Part shown: piece by piece, positions 8,663 through 17,252 of the stretch | How positions within the stretch are numbered: position 1 is the first letter of the stretch | How the letters are laid out: each line of letters opens with the position of its first letter | From: Bacteroidota bacterium | Lineage (GTDB): Bacteria > Bacteroidota > Bacteroidia > Flavobacteriales > Weeksellaceae | Direction of reading: 5' to 3' | DNA: 64,000 bases | Assembly (NCBI GenBank): GCA_023393915.1 | Contig: JAEXBS010000047.1 | Span: 496,001-560,000 of the forward strand | Position numbers and translations under genes: made by a program | The notes under the pieces: model-generated | Told to the model about the DNA's origin: nothing | Databases searched by the model: none | Seen by the model: the letters and a program-made list of their open reading frames with translations, nothing else

Positions 8663-8682
8663 TAGGGCTTATCAAAGCCCTA
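8663..8682 (+). other. Intercistronic RNA hairpin
   Basis: An 8-bp perfect stem (8663-8670 with 8675-8682) and a 4-base loop lie between the receptor and PepSY genes. No T-run follows on either strand, so it is not a classic terminator. It may stabilise or partly attenuate the transcript so the receptor is made in excess of the PepSY protein. Confidence 0.45.
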
Positions 8683-8714
8683 AAGGGGACACCAACAACC
8701 TTAGAAACGAATTC

Positions 8715-9944
8715 ATGCGAAAAACAGTTAATAAGAAAAGATCCACGCGGTTTAAGAAAACCATCAAAACGCTGCACCTCTACTTTGGACTACTGATCGG
8801 AGCCATCATAATTGTGGTTAGTATCACTGGTGCCCTCTATGTTTTTAAAGAAGACATAGAACACCTACAAAGAAAAAAGCACATTTACCACGGCGAAGCA
8901 AATATATCCGATAAAATGCCTTTGAAAATATATGAGTTGGAGGCAAAAATAAAACAGCAAGTTGATGAGCCCTACCCTCTACACTGGGTCGAGGTTCCCA
9001 TAGATAAGAGTAAATCCTACAAATTTTTCTATTTCGAGCGAAATCCTGATACATGGAATTACTTTGATGAGTATCCCATTTATAAATCCGTTTATATCAA
9101 TCCTTATTCTGGAAAGGTACTCCATGTTTATGATGAAAAGAATAACTTTTTCGCTTACATGAAATCCATTCACTGGAGTTTTTTCCTCAACTCGGATTGG
9201 GGAAAGTACGTTGTAGGAATCCCGGTATTAATCTTTCTATTCATGCTGGTTTCAGGGATTATCCTCTGGTGGCCAAAGAATAAAGCGGCTAGGAAGCAAA
9301 GGTTTTGGTTTCAATGGAAAAACATCAAAAACTGGAAGCGTAAGAATTATGATCTTCATAGCATCCTAGGCTTCTACGCTTCGTTTATAGCTTTAATCGT
9401 CGCTATAACCGGAGTGTTTTACTCCTTCTACTTTATACAAGCAATCCTCTACTTTACTTTCTCAGGAGGCAGCACCGTTTATCCAGATTACACTCATCTA
9501 CCTTCCACTGACAAGCCTCTTGAAAAGAAGGAATTGGTGTTTGATGTGGTAAGTCAGCAAATCGACCAGATGTATCCAAACGCCAGCGCTTATTCCTTCG
9601 ACCTCGGGCATGAACATCCCTACCACCATGAAGACCCAGAAAACAATCTAGGTGTATATGTCCGTGGATACGATCGAAAATATTACAATTACAGTGAGGT
9701 CTTCTTTGACAAAAATTCAGGAAAACTCTTACTGAATCGACCGTATGAAGAAAGAAACATGGGCGAAAAATACATTGCTGCCAACTACGACATTCACGTG
9801 GGTGCCATTTTAGGGGTATTTGGAAAAATATTAGCTCTAGTTTCTTCTTTGATTTGTGCCAGTTTACCCATTACAGGCTTTCTAGTTTGGCGGGGACGAA
9901 CACGAAAAAAAACAAAGAAAAAAGTAGCTTTAGCGAATCTGTAA
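8715..9944 (+). CDS. PepSY-associated transmembrane protein (iron-regulated, PiuB-like)
   Basis: A 409-residue inner membrane protein with four predicted helices: about 21-43 (LYFGLLIGAIIIVV region), 168-190, 216-240 and 360-385. The layout (helix, periplasmic PepSY segment, helix pair, periplasmic segment, helix) is that of PepSY_TM proteins. Family members are found with TonB siderophore receptors, and some act as ferric-siderophore reductases. It is 69 bases after the receptor gene and shares its orientation, so co-transcription is likely. A basic, Lys/Arg-rich C-terminus is cytoplasmic. Confidence 0.85.
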   Translation: MRKTVNKKRSTRFKKTIKTLHLYFGLLIGAIIIVVSITGALYVFKEDIEHLQRKKHIYHGEANISDKMPLKIYELEAKIKQQVDEPYPLHWVEVPIDKSKSYKFFYFERNPDTWNYFDEYPIYKSVYINPYSGKVLHVYDEKNNFFAYMKSIHWSFFLNSDWGKYVVGIPVLIFLFMLVSGIILWWPKNKAARKQRFWFQWKNIKNWKRKNYDLHSILGFYASFIALIVAITGVFYSFYFIQAILYFTFSGGSTVYPDYTHLPSTDKPLEKKELVFDVVSQQIDQMYPNASAYSFDLGHEHPYHHEDPENNLGVYVRGYDRKYYNYSEVFFDKNSGKLLLNRPYEERNMGEKYIAANYDIHVGAILGVFGKILALVSSLICASLPITGFLVWRGRTRKKTKKKVALANL

Positions 9945-9951
9945 TATTCAT

Positions 9952-9992
9952 CCTTTAGGAGCGTCATTTAAAAAACGACTAAAGGCTTTTTT
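9952..9992 (+). terminator. Terminator after PepSY gene
   Basis: CCTTTAG (9952-9958) pairs with CTAAAGG (9979-9985), with a CGT/ACG pair inside the loop and a T-run at 9987. It overlaps the 3' end of the convergent MBL-fold gene. Confidence 0.7.
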
Positions 9993-10690
9993 ATATCGTG
10001 ATAAAAAAGCACAGTCCAACCTTCTTCAATAGCTTTTATCTTCCACTCTTCACGAAGATCTCTAGCCCTTTTTCCATCGAAGTCCGATTTGTAAGCAATT
10101 TTTCTTTTCCAATAGCCGTACTGTGGGAGTTCATCCCCACCATAAAAAGCAATTTCTCCTTTTTCCTCAAACCAAAAAACTTGATGAAATTCGCTGTGTC
10201 CACCACTGAGTACAAATCGTATCGAAGGATGGATATAACCTTCATTTTCTGATAACTGTACTAAGCGAGGGTGATGAACCAAAGCATTTAAATAATCCGC
10301 GTCGTATGAAAATTGAGATTGCTGCTCTAGAGCACTCATTAATTCACGGCCTTGTACGAAAACCCGAGCGTTTTCGAAAAAATACGCAAAAGAATTCTCT
10401 TTCATCCGACCCAGCCCCATTAAATGATCTTTATGTAAATGCGAGAGTAGAATGTGGGTAACATCACTTGGATCAAAGCCCCTTTCTTTAACAGCTCTTA
10501 CGAGCCATGGATCACCGTTTTGTTCTATTTGTACACCTAAATCAACAAGTACAAGGGCATCATCCAATTCAACAAGAAAAGGATTTATTCCCATAACCAG
10601 CCCTTCAATAGGTCGATCCATAATCCAACGGCGGAACTTTTTCTCTACACTAACCTCGATAGGACTATGGACTAAAGGTGTAATTTTCAT
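9968..10690 (-). CDS. MBL-fold metallo-hydrolase
   Basis: A 240-residue metallo-beta-lactamase-fold enzyme. The metal motif is HLHKDH at residues 84-89, followed by downstream ligands in GGHSEFH, YGGDELP and the C-terminal LFYHDIK. Substrate is unknown; many family members are hydrolases acting on lactones, thioesters or phosphodiesters. The longest ORF would start at 10738, but a good promoter lies at 10709-10738, so the ATG at 10690 is chosen. It is convergent with the PepSY gene and stands alone. Confidence 0.85.
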   Translation of the reverse strand: MKITPLVHSPIEVSVEKKFRRWIMDRPIEGLVMGINPFLVELDDALVLVDLGVQIEQNGDPWLVRAVKERGFDPSDVTHILLSHLHKDHLMGLGRMKENSFAYFFENARVFVQGRELMSALEQQSQFSYDADYLNALVHHPRLVQLSENEGYIHPSIRFVLSGGHSEFHQVFWFEEKGEIAFYGGDELPQYGYWKRKIAYKSDFDGKRARDLREEWKIKAIEEGWTVLFYHDIKKPLVVF

Positions 10691-10708
10691 TTCTAAAAAT
10701 CTAAAAGG

Positions 10709-10738
10709 CAAAGATACTAGAGTTGAAAATAACAGCAA
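10709..10738 (-). promoter_or_regulatory. Promoter of the MBL-fold gene
   Basis: On the minus strand TTG (10738-10736), 19 bases, then TATCTTTG (10716-10709) match the Bacteroidota consensus. The predicted transcript starts about 13 bases before the ATG at 10690. Confidence 0.7.
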
Positions 10739-10959
10739 TACTTAGTTCTTCCCGGCTCTTTCAACCTAACAATTAAATCATCGAGGAAACAAAACAACCT
10801 AATAAACCAACTATAAAATATTGCTTTTCAATTATATAGGTATAATTATTCAAGAATCCCTATTCTATGGTAAATAATTACTACCTTTAATATCTCAAAA
10901 TTAGACATTAGAAAGTAACATTAGCCTTAAGGTTGCCACATCTTTGTAGAACAAGAACT

Positions 10960-13173
10960 ATGAAAAGAAAACTATTGACGCTTTTTGTAGGAATGGGATT
11001 AAGCCTATTTCCTACGGCTCAGGAATTACCTGTGTATTTAGACGATTCAAAAAATATTGAAATTCGTGTTGAGGATGCGTTATCACGAATGACCACCAAA
11101 GAAAAAATTACGGTGATCCATGCGCAATCCAAATTCAGCTCCGCCGGAGTTCCAAGACTGGGGATTCCTGAAATATGGATGACTGATGGACCGCACGGAA
11201 TCCGACCAGAAGTACTTTGGGACGAATGGGAACAAGCGGGATGGACAAGTGATTCTGCCATCGCTTTCCCCGCACTTACCGCACTTTCCTCTACCTGGAA
11301 TAAAGACCTTTCCTTACTTTATGGTAAAAGTATTGGAGAAGAGGCCCGATACAGAAAAAAAGACGTTCTTCTTGGACCTGGAGTGAATATTTATCGAACA
11401 CCACTTAACGGTAGAAATTTTGAGTACATGGGAGAAGACCCCTACCTCGCATCACAAATGGTGGTACCTTATATTAAAGGAGTACAATCCAATGGAGTAG
11501 CTACAAGTGTAAAACACTTTGCCCTTAACAATCAAGAAACCAACCGCCACGGATACGACGTTATTGTAAGTGACCGAGCACTCTACGAAATCTACCTACC
11601 CGCATTTAAAGCTGCAGTACAAGAAGGCGGGACCTGGACCATCATGGGTGCGTACAACAAATACAAGGGACAGCACGCCTCCCACAACAAGTACCTATTA
11701 ATTGATATACTTCGTAAAGAATGGGGATTCGATGGAGCTGTTGTAGCTGACTGGGGTGGAGCTCACAATACAAAAGAAGCTATTTTTAATGGTTTGGATA
11801 TGGAATTTGGAACATGGACCGATGGTTTGACTATGGGGCAAACAAACGCCTACGACAACTATTACCTAGCACAGCCCTACTTAAAGTTAATAGAATCAGG
11901 TGAAGTGGGTACCAAAGAACTAGATGAAAAAGTACGAAACGTACTTCGATTATCTTTCCGTACCACCATGAACAGAAACAAACCTATGGGATCTTTTGGA
12001 ACGAAAGAACATGCTGAAGCAAGCAAAAAAATTGCTCAAGAAGGAATAGTCCTGTTAAAAAATAGTACTGGACTTCTTCCTATCGACCTTTCTAAAACCA
12101 AAAAAATTGCAGTGATTGGAGAGAATGCAATTAAAATGATGACCGTAGGAGGAGGAAGTTCTTCGCTGAAAGTGAAGTACGAGGTTCTGCCTCTTACAGG
12201 GATTGAAAACCGAGTAGGTTCTAAAGCAGAGGTTCTCTATGCAAGAGGATATGTCGGAGATCCAACAGGCGCCTATAACGGGGTTCAATCAGGACAAAAC
12301 TTAAAAGACGACCGTTCAGCAGCAGAGCTCACCAAAGAAGCAATAGAGTTAGCTAAAAAGGCAGATGTAGTACTTTTTATCGGTGGTCTTAATAAAAGTG
12401 ATTATCAAGATAGCGAAGGATTTGACCGAAAAGAACTAGAGCTTCCCTACGGCCAAAACGAACTGATCGAAAAGCTTGCTGCAGTCAATAAAAATTTAGT
12501 TTATGTCAATATTTCTGGAAATGCAGTGGCGATGCCATGGATATCAAAAGTTCCGTCCGTTGTTCAAGGATGGTTCTTAGGAACTGAGGCAGGAAATGCA
12601 ATCGCATCTATTCTGTTTGGAGATGTAAACCCTTCGGGTAAAATCACTTTCACCTTTCCAGTCCAACTTAAAGACAACTCCGCCCATGCTCTAGGAGAAT
12701 TTCCAGGGGACGACACCATTAAATACAATGAAGATATTTATGTAGGATACCGTTGGCACGATAAAGAAAAAATAAAACCACTATTTCCATTTGGCCATGG
12801 GCTAAGCTATACGACCTTTTCTTATGGAAAAGTAACCGCTTCTAGCTCCTCAATGAAAAAAAATGAAACAATCAGAATCTCAGTACCTGTGAAAAACACA
12901 GGGAAAAGAGCAGGTGCAGAAATAGTGCAATTGTATATTTCTGATTTAAAATCCTCGTTACCACGACCTATTAAGGAGCTGAAAGGTTTTGACAAAGTTT
13001 ACCTAGAACCAGGTGAAGAAAAAACAGTCACTTTTACAATAGACAAAACTGCACTGAGTTACTTTGATGACAAACTACATGATTGGGTTGCAGAACCTGG
13101 AGATTTTAAAGCCATTATCGGAGCTTCCTCCCAAAACATTAAAGGAGAGTTAAGCTTTAAGCTTACCCCATAA
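10960..13173 (+). CDS. Glycoside hydrolase family 3 beta-glucosidase-like protein
   Basis: A 737-residue secreted enzyme; the signal peptide is about residues 1-21 (ending FPTAQ). The GH3 N-terminal barrel shows MTDGPHGIR, GEDPYL (158-163), KHF (185-187) and the nucleophile Asp264 (VVADWGG). The C-terminal alpha/beta sandwich (about 360-600) and a fibronectin-III-like domain (about 645-730) follow. It should release terminal sugars from beta-glycosides or oligosaccharides in the periplasm. The ORF can be read from 10933, but the ATG at 10960 starts the signal peptide. A weak box (CATCTTTG, 10939-10946) precedes it. Confidence 0.92.
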   Translation: MKRKLLTLFVGMGLSLFPTAQELPVYLDDSKNIEIRVEDALSRMTTKEKITVIHAQSKFSSAGVPRLGIPEIWMTDGPHGIRPEVLWDEWEQAGWTSDSAIAFPALTALSSTWNKDLSLLYGKSIGEEARYRKKDVLLGPGVNIYRTPLNGRNFEYMGEDPYLASQMVVPYIKGVQSNGVATSVKHFALNNQETNRHGYDVIVSDRALYEIYLPAFKAAVQEGGTWTIMGAYNKYKGQHASHNKYLLIDILRKEWGFDGAVVADWGGAHNTKEAIFNGLDMEFGTWTDGLTMGQTNAYDNYYLAQPYLKLIESGEVGTKELDEKVRNVLRLSFRTTMNRNKPMGSFGTKEHAEASKKIAQEGIVLLKNSTGLLPIDLSKTKKIAVIGENAIKMMTVGGGSSSLKVKYEVLPLTGIENRVGSKAEVLYARGYVGDPTGAYNGVQSGQNLKDDRSAAELTKEAIELAKKADVVLFIGGLNKSDYQDSEGFDRKELELPYGQNELIEKLAAVNKNLVYVNISGNAVAMPWISKVPSVVQGWFLGTEAGNAIASILFGDVNPSGKITFTFPVQLKDNSAHALGEFPGDDTIKYNEDIYVGYRWHDKEKIKPLFPFGHGLSYTTFSYGKVTASSSSMKKNETIRISVPVKNTGKRAGAEIVQLYISDLKSSLPRPIKELKGFDKVYLEPGEEKTVTFTIDKTALSYFDDKLHDWVAEPGDFKAIIGASSQNIKGELSFKLTP

Positions 13174-13203
13174 GCCAACAACCATTTTAATATTATATTC
13201 GAA

Positions 13204-13240
13204 GATAGCCAATTAATTAACCTTGATTGGCTGTCTTTTT
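13204..13240 (+). terminator. Terminator of the GH3 gene
   Basis: A 10-bp stem (13204-13213 with 13226-13235, one G-T pair) is followed by a T-run, 30 bases after the stop codon. Confidence 0.85.
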
Positions 13241-13315
13241 ATTTTACGGGGTAGTATCAGATCACAACAGAAAGGCCGCCAATTTAGAATGTTCAAAAAA
13301 TCGGATCAGTTGAAA

Positions 13316-13603
13316 TTAGTCATACCACTCCAAATGGTCTTCTGGGTTGAAGTAATGTCTGACGTATTCTGACATACATTTGTCAATGTCAACGTTCGGC
13401 GTTCCAAACATATACATATCAGATGCTTTTTGATAAAGGAGGTCGGCCATGTAAGATTTAAAGGCTTCTTCCCGTTCGGATTCCTCCCCTTCGAATGTTT
13501 CATCGAAGTGTTGTTCGTAAAAACCAAACATTTCGGCTTTACGGTTTGGATAGTCTTCGCTCCCCTTATAATATTTAAAAATATCGTAACGTGATTTGTT
13601 CAT
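13316..13603 (-). CDS. Hypothetical acidic protein
   Basis: A 95-residue protein rich in Glu, Asp, Tyr and Phe, with no signal or membrane segment. I do not recognise a family. It has a plain ATG start, sensible amino acid composition and no better frame on the other strand. It lies alone between the GH3 terminator and a long AT-rich gap next to the integrated element. It could be an immunity-type or accessory protein, but nothing in the sequence proves that. Confidence 0.55.
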   Translation of the reverse strand: MNKSRYDIFKYYKGSEDYPNRKAEMFGFYEQHFDETFEGEESEREEAFKSYMADLLYQKASDMYMFGTPNVDIDKCMSEYVRHYFNPEDHLEWYD

Positions 13604-14252
13604 TGCTTTTTATTGAAGTTAAAATTAATACAATAATTTAATTTGTCTAAAAAAGCTTACATGTCACACCTCAATAATTATCCAAATTCTTAATTAAAAT
13701 TTAGGTCGATTAGTAATCATCTTAAATAAGAATTAATAAACATTGCATTTAACAACTTCATCAATTTCCATTGCGAAATCTGATTAAGGTGTAAGTAATG
13801 AAGATAACTTCAGTAGTGAGTTTGAGATATCGATATTGAAACTTTACCTAATAATAAGCTCATGGTTTTACTTAGGTTGCTAGGTAGAAACAATAGAAAG
13901 GTTAAATAGACTTGCAATAATCGTTAATCTCTTTGTTTAATTTGTCATCACAATCAGCTACCTTCATAATTATTCTAATGGTTAAACGGAAGACCACCTT
14001 TACTTAATTGTAGGGCGGTTTTCGCGTTCTTATTTATAGTTTTATAATGTGGGATTCTTACACATTTAAATTACCGCCCAATAAATGTACAAATTTGATT
14101 ATTTACAACCACCACAAAAAACGAAATTATAACTATCTCATTTACATATACTTATGTAAAACTAAGAAAGTTTAGTTTTCTGATGATGTTCATATTCTTG
14201 CGTTATAAAGCTCTGATTTGCTTTTATTTGAAAATAATCTTAAATTACATAT
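13604..14252 (+). other. AT-rich intergenic stretch without recognised genes
   Basis: About 650 bases with stops in all frames. The only structure noticed is a pair GGGCGGT (14013-14019) and ACCGCCC (14073-14079) and a local ACATTT/AAATGT stem around the second copy. These may form an alternative RNA structure, but no RNA family was recognised. Confidence 0.4.
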
Positions 14253-14459
14253 ATGGACAAAAAGAAACATGAAGTAAGGGGCAAGAATAAGAAAACACCT
14301 AGAAAATGGGTACTACCAGCGGAAGCGGACGAATACACACATTATAGCTGGATAATAATGGGGCGCATCAAACCCGAAACAGAACATGAAAAAAGAATTT
14401 TGCAACAAGCCGAAGAAATTGCAGAACGTGGTAATGCTGTCGACATGCTTTTTAATTAG
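14253..14459 (+). CDS. Hypothetical small basic protein
   Basis: A 68-residue protein with a lysine-rich first 20 residues and an acidic helical second half. No family is recognised. The next 280 bases to the left att site are gene-free. The gene lies outside the element boundary, on the chromosome side, and may be a remnant of an earlier insertion. Evidence is limited to an uninterrupted frame and plausible composition. Confidence 0.45.
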   Translation: MDKKKHEVRGKNKKTPRKWVLPAEADEYTHYSWIIMGRIKPETEHEKRILQQAEEIAERGNAVDMLFN

Positions 14460-14731
14460 GCTTTCACAAAAACTTTAATCGCTTGATAATGAGCACTTAT
14501 ATTAACACCTTACTCATTTTTGAGCAAGCTCAATTTTTCAGAAATCTATGAATAAGCTTGAATTGATAGAAAAAGGCACAAATACAGAACCTGATAAAAC
14601 CTGAGATTTTCAACAAATTTGGCGAAAACTCTAGCGAGTAAAATCATGTACCGAGCACTATTTTAATGAAAAAGTAAACAATACGCGCGAGGCAAAAACA
14701 CTCTTAAAATACATATTGTGTTGAAATGACT

Positions 14732-14765
14732 AAAAGAAAAAGCACCTACATCACTGTAAGTGCTT
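14732..14765 (-). terminator. Displaced original tRNA-Met terminator (left copy)
   Basis: The 11-bp stem 14740-14750 with 14755-14765 is followed on the minus strand by a T-rich tract. It is the partner of the terminator at 32628-32661 and now follows only a tRNA fragment. Confidence 0.75.
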
Positions 14766-14821
14766 GATTTTAAGGGAGTGGTCCCACCTGGGCTCGAACC
14801 AGGGACCACCTGATTATGAGT
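14740..14821 (-). repeat. Left attachment-site repeat (tRNA 3' fragment plus terminator)
   Basis: 82 bases match 32636-32717 with only two differences (14753 and 14776). The inner 45 bases (14777-14821) are identical. They cover the tRNA-Met 3' portion from the anticodon loop to the discriminator base (14779-14821). Beyond 14821 the sequences diverge at once. This is the left boundary of the integrated element; crossover in the anticodon loop is typical of tyrosine integrases. Confidence 0.92.
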
Positions 14822-14933
14822 AAGAATTTTGGACATTTCATCCAACGTCATCTAAGCACAAAATAACTGATTTTCAATTATTTACAATATAAAATACTAC
14901 ATTTAACAACAAAGAATTTCATAGATCTACACA

Positions 14934-14957
14934 AAATGTTAGACCTATGTTGTACCC
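14934..14957 (+). repeat. Candidate integrase arm-type site, left
   Basis: This 24-base stretch matches 32588-32611 at 22 positions in the same orientation. It holds the motif GTTGTACCC, and the right copy holds two such motifs 11 bases apart. It sits just upstream of the integrase start, so it may bind the integrase and also affect its expression. Confidence 0.55.
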
Positions 14958-14986
14958 AAGTTAAAACAAGTAAATCTATATAGTAA

Positions 14987-16213
14987 ATGTCAGCAAGTGC
15001 CAAAATTACCCTCAGAAGAAAATTACTAAAAAACGGAAATTTTCCAATTTTTCTTAGAATAACAATAAATAGAAAATCGAAGTATTATAGTACTCCATTC
15101 ACTAGCACTGAGTCGAATTGGGACTTTAACCTATGTCAGTTTAAAAGAAAAGCGCCAGGCGCACTTTCACTAAATGCAGCATTAAATAAAATTCTACACG
15201 ATGCTGTACACACAATATCAATTTTAGAGAATGACCATCCAAATTACAACTTAATGTTGTTCGATAAAATATTTTTACGCGAAGAAAATCGAAAGATAGG
15301 ATTTAAAGCTCTTTTTGAATCAGAAATACAAAAGCTATTTGAAAATGACCAGATAAACTATGCTAGATCATTTCGTGAAACGCTCACAGCTTTAAATCAA
15401 TTTGAACCAAAGCTATCCGACTATAATTTTGAAAATATTGATCTTCAGTTTCTCATAAATTTTGAAGTTTTTCTACGTAAACGTGGTGCAAATGATGGTG
15501 GTATTGCAGCATATATGAGAAACATTCGGAAAATGTATAACATCGGTTTAAAATTAAAAATGGTAAAAGCTGACCTATATCCCTTTTCTGACTATAAAAT
15601 ATCTAAATTCAAAAAAAAGGATGTCAGCAAAGCTCTTACTGAAAGAGAATTTCAGCAATTAGTGCAGTTCGACATTAACCAGGTACCAGCAGCAAAAAAC
15701 GCTTGGTATGCATATATATTTAGTTTTTACGCCCGGGGAATGAATTTTACTGATCTTGCTGAACTCAAGTGGTCAGACATTGATGGTAATAGATTTTCCT
15801 ATTACCGAAATAAAACTGATGTGCTTCTTAAAATAAATTTACCAGACTTGCCAATATTCGGGGACCTAAAAAAATACTTTAAAGTTTACAGGCCATACAA
15901 TACACCGTATATTTTTCCAATACTTACAAAGGATATAGCTGAATACTCAGCGTACGAACTAGTAGAACGTAAAGATAGTGTTCGACGGTACTATAATAAG
16001 CAGTTAAAAGAAATTTTAAAAAGAATAGGAATAGAAAAAAATATTACTTTTTACACAGCCCGACATACATTTGCTACCACTGCATTAAGAAACAATGTAA
16101 ACATTAATATAATCAAGCAATCACTAGGACATAAAAAATTGAGTACAACGGAAAACTATCTAGAAGATTTTAAAGAAAGTGAAGTTGACGAAATTATTTC
16201 AAAAATATTCTAA
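14987..16213 (+). CDS. Tyrosine site-specific integrase
   Basis: A 408-residue recombinase of the Bacteroidota type. An arm-binding domain occupies about 1-100, a SAM-like core-binding domain about 105-200, and the catalytic domain about 215-405. Catalytic residues visible are Arg250 (FYARGMN), Arg359 with His360 (TARHTFAT), His382 (LGHKK) and the nucleophile Tyr391 (TENYL). The usual first His of the HxxR box is replaced by Tyr, as in many relatives. It lies 165 bases inside the left boundary and should catalyse integration and excision at the tRNA-Met site. Confidence 0.95.
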   Translation: MSASAKITLRRKLLKNGNFPIFLRITINRKSKYYSTPFTSTESNWDFNLCQFKRKAPGALSLNAALNKILHDAVHTISILENDHPNYNLMLFDKIFLREENRKIGFKALFESEIQKLFENDQINYARSFRETLTALNQFEPKLSDYNFENIDLQFLINFEVFLRKRGANDGGIAAYMRNIRKMYNIGLKLKMVKADLYPFSDYKISKFKKKDVSKALTEREFQQLVQFDINQVPAAKNAWYAYIFSFYARGMNFTDLAELKWSDIDGNRFSYYRNKTDVLLKINLPDLPIFGDLKKYFKVYRPYNTPYIFPILTKDIAEYSAYELVERKDSVRRYYNKQLKEILKRIGIEKNITFYTARHTFATTALRNNVNINIIKQSLGHKKLSTTENYLEDFKESEVDEIISKIF

Positions 16214-16271
16214 GGAAAGTAGGACCAACTAGCCAGACATCGCCTAATCCTTTACACAAATACTTAAGGAT

Positions 16272-17234
16272 CTACAAAATTACGCCCGTTCGAAATTTGT
16301 TATAATCTTTATAATGCACTGCTCTTGCCTTGAATCTTCTAGAGAATCGCTTTATATAATCTTTATGAAATCCAATTCTTTTCAGATATTCCATATCATG
16401 CTCATATGCAAGTTTCGTAGGTTGGCGATTTCCGAATTTATCCTTAAAGCTAACTTTAGTAATTGCAAGAAGATCTAAAAACTCAATATTATCAAAAAAT
16501 TCAACAATATTCTCCTGTGAATATTCTGCCTGCCAATACATTTTAAAATTATCTGTGGTGGGTAGTTTATACTTCTTAATTATAACTTGTATTTTCCCAA
16601 TCATCACAAATTCAATCCCGATAACCGGCTCATTATTTTCCGCCATTTTTTGGAAGATTGGTTCAATTCCAAATCCAGCACCATAAAGAAAATAATCCAA
16701 TGTGGTTGTTGTGAACAGCTGCCCAACAATAATAGGGAAACGTTCGCACATCATCTTCCAATCATAATTTGTCTTGCATACGTATATATCACAAGTATTA
16801 TAATTCCCCGATAGATCGATTTTATAATGTTTCTTTTTTTCAGAATACTTCTTTATTGATTCATTGTTGAGAGTGATTCTGCATAGAGGAATAGGGACAA
16901 CAAGCTCAGCTAATCTTAAGCTTACTACTTTATCCGATATTTCTAAGCGCGGCTTCTTAGCATCACGATATTTTGGTAATAATGATGCCGTAGGATGCCA
17001 CTCATTAGAATTATGATACGTAATTTCATTATCAGCATATCCGTAATCAATCGGTTCATATAATAAACCACCATCTTTATAATTTTTAGCAAAACGCCTA
17101 ACAGCAATTGAAGGGTCCAAAAATGAAAACTTAATTTCTGTTTCATTTTCTGACTTTCCCCATGGTTTGATTCGCATGTAATCTGTGCCATTTCTAACTA
17201 TTGCTAAACTATCTTCTACGGGTTCAATCAACAT
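16272..17234 (-). CDS. Unrecognised protein of the defence-like cargo
   Basis: A 320-residue protein with mixed alpha/beta composition, no signal and no clear membrane segment. No family motif is recognised. The C-terminal 60 residues are rich in Lys, Arg, Phe and Tyr, which could suit nucleic acid binding. It begins 18 bases after the GIY-YIG gene and is the last of the cargo genes, so it is probably co-transcribed with the helicase and nuclease. It could be a specificity, sensor or effector subunit; the sequence does not decide. Confidence 0.6.
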   Translation of the reverse strand: MLIEPVEDSLAIVRNGTDYMRIKPWGKSENETEIKFSFLDPSIAVRRFAKNYKDGGLLYEPIDYGYADNEITYHNSNEWHPTASLLPKYRDAKKPRLEISDKVVSLRLAELVVPIPLCRITLNNESIKKYSEKKKHYKIDLSGNYNTCDIYVCKTNYDWKMMCERFPIIVGQLFTTTTLDYFLYGAGFGIEPIFQKMAENNEPVIGIEFVMIGKIQVIIKKYKLPTTDNFKMYWQAEYSQENIVEFFDNIEFLDLLAITKVSFKDKFGNRQPTKLAYEHDMEYLKRIGFHKDYIKRFSRRFKARAVHYKDYNKFRTGVIL

Positions 17235-17252
17235 ACTGAATTAATTATTAAC

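Noticed and set aside
14013..14079. GGGCGGT/ACCGCCC pair as a possible ncRNA or riboswitch
   Set aside because: Seven-base pairing over a 53-base loop is weak, and no known RNA motif is visible; reported only as a note on the intergenic stretch.
14663..14851. 62-codon minus-strand ORF
   Set aside because: It runs through the tRNA fragment and terminator of the left att repeat, so it is chance coding.
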